Assembly (NCBI RefSeq): GCF_031020795.1
Contig: NZ_JAVHJP010000003.1
Location: 241,408-305,407 of the forward strand
From: Hydrogenophaga pseudoflava
Lineage (GTDB): Bacteria; Pseudomonadota; Gammaproteobacteria; Burkholderiales; Burkholderiaceae_C
DNA length: 64,000 bases
Direction: 5' to 3'
How positions within the stretch are numbered: position 1 is the first letter of the stretch; each line of letters opens with the position of its first letter. Position numbers and translations under genes: made by a program. Below the pieces are notes generated by a model. That model did not search any database and was not told where the DNA came from. It saw only the letters and a list, made by a program, of their open reading frames with translations. Of the stretch, positions 61,763 through 64,000 are shown one piece after another.

Positions 61763-62200
61763 ATGTTCAGTCCGTCTCAAGCCGATGTCCGGCGCTTCTT
61801 CTGTGCCGTGCACACCAAGCAACAGTCCGGCGAGGCCATGGAGGCCATCGAGATGCTGGCCGGCCAGTGGATCGCCGAGCACCCGGAGTACCACCCCACC
61901 CTTTCGGATGTCGATGCCGCACTGGACCGGATGGGCACGCCCGGCGACGGCGGCCAGGAAAACCCCTTCCTTCACCTGTCGATGCACCTGTCGATCAGCG
62001 AACAGTGCAGCATCGACCAACCCCCCGGCATCCGCCAGGCGGTGGAGTTGCTGACCGCGCGCCGCGGCGACCTGCACGCCGCCCACCACGAGGTCATGGA
62101 ATGCCTGGGCCGCATGATCTGGGAAAGCCAGCGCTCGGGCCGCCCGCCCGACGGGCAGGCCTACATCGACCAGGTGCGGCGCCGCGCCACCCAGGACTGA
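61763..62200 (+). CDS. DUF1841 family protein
   Basis: A 145-residue DUF1841 protein of unknown function, common in beta- and gammaproteobacteria. Features are MFSPSQADVRRFFCAVHTKQ, ENPFLHLSMHLSISEQCSID (the conserved HLS-H-S-I-EQ core) and AAHHEVMECLGRMIWESQR. The His-rich core could bind a metal. ATG at 61763 gives the family start. It is divergent from pcaF by 38 bases and ends at a terminator shared with cytochrome c4. Confidence 0.87.
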   Translation: MFSPSQADVRRFFCAVHTKQQSGEAMEAIEMLAGQWIAEHPEYHPTLSDVDAALDRMGTPGDGGQENPFLHLSMHLSISEQCSIDQPPGIRQAVELLTARRGDLHAAHHEVMECLGRMIWESQRSGRPPDGQAYIDQVRRRATQD

Positions 62201-62229
62201 AAAAAAAGCCGCTCACGGAGCGGCCTTTT
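62201..62229. terminator. Bidirectional terminator between DUF1841 and cytochrome c4
   Basis: GCCGCTC and GAGCGGC pair around ACG, flanked by seven A on the left and CTTTT on the right, so the hairpin has a T-tract on either strand. The left flank directly follows the DUF1841 stop. It closes both converging genes. Confidence 0.85.
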
Positions 62230-62245
62230 CATGGGCGGGCAGAGG

Positions 62246-62914
62246 TCAGCGGAAGCGCGACTGCGGCACCGTCTGCAGGTCGCCGTCCAGCGAACCCAGG
62301 TACTTGGCGATTTCGCGCATCTCGGCGGGCTTGAACTGCTTGGCGATGCCCGCCATCACACCGTTGGAACGGCCGACCACGTTGTTGCCTTCGACCGTGT
62401 AGGACTTGAGCGCGACGTAGAGGTAGTCCGCGTGCTGGCCGGCGATCTTGGGATAGCTCGGATCGATGGGCTTGGCGAAGTTGGCGCCGTGGCAGGAGGC
62501 GCAAGCGCCCTTCTGGATGAGGGCGGCGGCCGCGGTGTTTGCGGTCTTCGGGGTGTCGGCGGGGGTCGCACCGGCCTGGGCCGAGTAGAACGCGGCCAGA
62601 TCGGCCATGTCCTGCTCGCTCAACGAACCGGCGATGCCGCGCATGGACGGATGCTTGCGGTCGCCCTTCTTGTAGGCGGTCAGCGCGGAGACGATGTACT
62701 TGTCGGACTGGCCCGAGATCTTGGGAACCTTGTGGATCTCGGGGAAGCTGTTCTGGTAGCCAGCGATGCCGTGGCAACCGATGCACATTTCAGCCTTCTT
62801 CTGACCGGCTTCGGCCGAACCGGTCACGCCTTGCGCCTGGGCAGCCGAAACCGCTGCAAGAAGGGTCGCAGCGGCGACAACAGTACGGGCGAACGTAGGC
62901 AGCAGTTGGATCAT
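62246..62914 (-). CDS. Di-haem cytochrome c4
   Basis: A 222-residue exported cytochrome with two haem domains: after the signal peptide (cleaved near ...SAAQAQ) come MCIGCHG with KHPSMRGIAGSLSEQDM in the first half and CASCHGANF with VGRSNGVMAGIAKQF in the second, each with a CxxCH and a distal methionine. Cytochrome c4 carries electrons from the bc1 complex to oxidases. ATG at 62914 is the family start. An FNR box lies 26 bases upstream, in the same geometry as at ctaC. Confidence 0.92.
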   Translation of the reverse strand: MIQLLPTFARTVVAAATLLAAVSAAQAQGVTGSAEAGQKKAEMCIGCHGIAGYQNSFPEIHKVPKISGQSDKYIVSALTAYKKGDRKHPSMRGIAGSLSEQDMADLAAFYSAQAGATPADTPKTANTAAAALIQKGACASCHGANFAKPIDPSYPKIAGQHADYLYVALKSYTVEGNNVVGRSNGVMAGIAKQFKPAEMREIAKYLGSLDGDLQTVPQSRFR

Positions 62915-62939
62915 TTTGCAAGCACAATGAAGTGGACGA

Positions 62940-62953
62940 TTGATAAAAATCAA
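62940..62953. promoter_or_regulatory. FNR/ANR-type box upstream of cytochrome c4
   Basis: TTGATAAAAATCAA matches TTGAT-N4-ATCAA perfectly. It starts 26 bases upstream of the cytochrome c4 ATG, essentially the same distance as the box before ctaC, so both genes probably respond alike, most simply by repression when oxygen falls. It also lies 89 bases before the MoxR ATPase gene on the other strand. Confidence 0.75.
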
Positions 62954-63042
62954 CCAACGATTATATAGACTCGACCATCAACAACGGCTTATTGATAACC
63001 CTGACCCACAGGCCCATCCACCGCCCATTCCCCCGCTCCTCC

Positions 63043-63897
63043 ATGAAGTTCCAAGGCTCTGAAAACTACGTCGCCACGCAAGACCTGATGCTGGCGGTCA
63101 ACGCCGCCATCACGCTCAAGCGCCCGCTGCTCGTCAAGGGTGAACCGGGCACCGGCAAGACCATGCTGGCCGAGGAGGTGGCACAGGCGCTGGACATGCC
63201 GCTGCTGCAGTGGCACATCAAGAGCACCACCAAGGCGCAGCAGGGCCTGTACGAATACGACGCGGTGAACCGCCTGCGAGACAGCCAGCTCAACACCGCC
63301 GACAGCGCCGAGCGCGTGCAGGACATCCGCAACTACATCGTGCAGGGCGTGCTCTGGCAGGCATTCACCGCGGATCAGCCGGTCGCCCTGCTGATCGATG
63401 AAATCGACAAGGCCGACATCGAGTTCCCCAACGACCTGCTGCGCGAGCTCGACCGCATGGAGTTCTATTGCTACGAGACGCGCGAACTCATCAAGGCCAA
63501 GCACCGCCCCCTGGTGTTCATCACCTCGAACAACGAGAAGGAACTGCCCGACGCCTTCCTGCGCCGCTGCTTCTTCCACTACATCAAGTTCCCCGATGCC
63601 GACACGATGAAGAAGATCGTGGATGTGCACTTCCCCAGGCTCAAGGACGAGCTGCTGACGGCAGCGATGAAGACCTTCTACGACGTGCGCAACCTGCCCG
63701 GACTGAAGAAGAAGCCCAGCACCAGCGAACTGCTGGACTGGCTCAAGCTGCTGATGGCCGAGGACATCCCGCTCGATGCGCTGCAGAGCGCAGACAACAA
63801 GGTGTCGATCCCGCCGCTGGTGGGCGCCCTGCTCAAGAACGAGCAGGACACGACGCTGTTCGAAAAGCTGGTGTTCATGAACCAGAGGAACCGGTGA
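63043..63897 (+). CDS. MoxR-type AAA+ ATPase
   Basis: A 284-residue AAA+ ATPase of the MoxR/CbbQ-like class, chaperones that help insert metal cofactors or activate large enzymes. Walker A GEPGTGKTMLAEEVAQALD is near residues 31-50, Walker B LLIDEIDKADIE near 120, sensor 1 LVFITSNNEKELPDAFLRRC with the arginine finger. The C-terminal region (SELLDWLKLLMAEDIPLDAL) is the lid. These are usually followed by a VWA-domain partner; here the next gene starts as a lipoprotein, so the partner is not seen within the window. ATG at 63043. Confidence 0.9.
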   Translation: MKFQGSENYVATQDLMLAVNAAITLKRPLLVKGEPGTGKTMLAEEVAQALDMPLLQWHIKSTTKAQQGLYEYDAVNRLRDSQLNTADSAERVQDIRNYIVQGVLWQAFTADQPVALLIDEIDKADIEFPNDLLRELDRMEFYCYETRELIKAKHRPLVFITSNNEKELPDAFLRRCFFHYIKFPDADTMKKIVDVHFPRLKDELLTAAMKTFYDVRNLPGLKKKPSTSELLDWLKLLMAEDIPLDALQSADNKVSIPPLVGALLKNEQDTTLFEKLVFMNQRNR

Positions 63898-63913
63898 AGG
63901 AGGATCAAGTCCC

Positions 63914-64000
63914 ATGATGAAAAAAATTGCCTGCATCGCCGCGCTTTTGGCATTGGTCTCGGCCTGCTCAAGCCCTGCAAGTGGCGGGCGCTGCGACAAA
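63914..64000 (+). CDS. Lipoprotein, N-terminal fragment
   Basis: Only the first 29 codons are inside the window. MMKKIACIAALLALVSACSS is a clear lipoprotein signal, with the lipobox cysteine at residue 18, and AGGAGG lies about a dozen bases before the ATG at 63914. What follows (PASGGRCDK) is too short to assign. It is 16 bases after the MoxR gene and may be cotranscribed with it. Confidence 0.7.
   Translation, partial: MMKKIACIAALLALVSACSSPASGGRCDK

Overview
The window looks like chromosomal DNA of a GC-rich betaproteobacterium in the order Burkholderiales, most likely family Comamonadaceae (Hydrogenophaga-like). This is inferred from the conserved gene orders (yicC-gmk-rpoZ, rhodanese-grxC-secB-gpsA, gpmA-ctpA-moeB, ctaC-ctaD-ctaG-ctaE), the very high GC with long antisense open frames, and lineage-typical small families (DUF2244, DUF2970, DUF2909, DUF1841). 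No marker gene that would fix the genus is present. There is no phage, IS element, CRISPR array or rRNA operon; one tRNA-Leu(CAA) is present.

Layout. 1-3.75 kb: a tightly overlapping minus-strand operon, Ser/Thr kinase - PP2C phosphatase - rph - rdgB - hemW (cut by the window edge). 3.8-5.6 kb: yicC, gmk, rpoZ, closed by a terminator. 5.7-11.4 kb: queE-queD, nadA-nadC and panB-(membrane protein)-panC. 11.4-13.6 kb: rhodanese-grxC-secB-gpsA. 13.7-16.9 kb: gpmA, ctpA, moeB/thiF. 16.9-21 kb: nuclease, YitT-type membrane protein, PPi-type phosphofructokinase, GFA protein and HDAC-like amidohydrolase.

21.0-26.3 kb is the most unusual stretch. Two divergent operons encode exported proteins: a DUF3455 lipoprotein, a small cytochrome c and a Tat-exported ferritin-like protein on one side; a DUF3034 protein, a periplasmic truncated globin, a cupredoxin-like protein, an ECF sigma factor and its anti-sigma on the other. 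The divergent spacer holds two mirror-image copies of one promoter-like sequence (TGAATCC, 16-17 nt, CGTA), built on a perfect 13-bp inverted repeat. I read this as a self-controlled extracytoplasmic redox or metal stress module. I do not recognise it as a described system.

26.3-33 kb: queF, a prolyl-4-hydroxylase-like enzyme, yaaA, a CsgG-like lipoprotein, a TruC-like pseudouridine synthase, and the rubrerythrin / Fe-S oxidoreductase / DUF3501 triad. 33.3-36.1 kb: a probable aromatic-degradation unit (VOC protein, FAD monooxygenase, DUF2783) split by nested inverted repeats. 36.2-45.9 kb: valS, a degenerate 2-hydroxyacid dehydrogenase, TusA, NUDIX, cysM, tRNA-Leu, a membrane-anchored lambda-endolysin-like protein, a Ca2+/Na+ antiporter, an NAD(P)-binding epimerase-like protein and a 2Fe-2S flavin reductase.

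45.9-55.1 kb is the complete aa3-type cytochrome c oxidase locus: haem A synthesis (ctaA, ctaB), copper and assembly factors (SCO1, a second SCO-like protein, SURF1, Cox11/CtaG, a 37-aa small assembly protein) and subunits I-III. Perfect FNR/ANR-type boxes (TTGAT-N4-ATCAA) lie just upstream of ctaC and of the cytochrome c4 gene at 62.2-62.9 kb, with a near-match upstream of DUF2244. This suggests oxygen control of the aerobic electron-transfer chain. The rest (55.2-64 kb) holds a BioC-like protein, comF, trmL, a MaoC protein, a ParA-like ATPase, a TauE/SafE transporter, a PcaF-type thiolase, DUF1841, cytochrome c4, a MoxR-type ATPase and the start of a lipoprotein.
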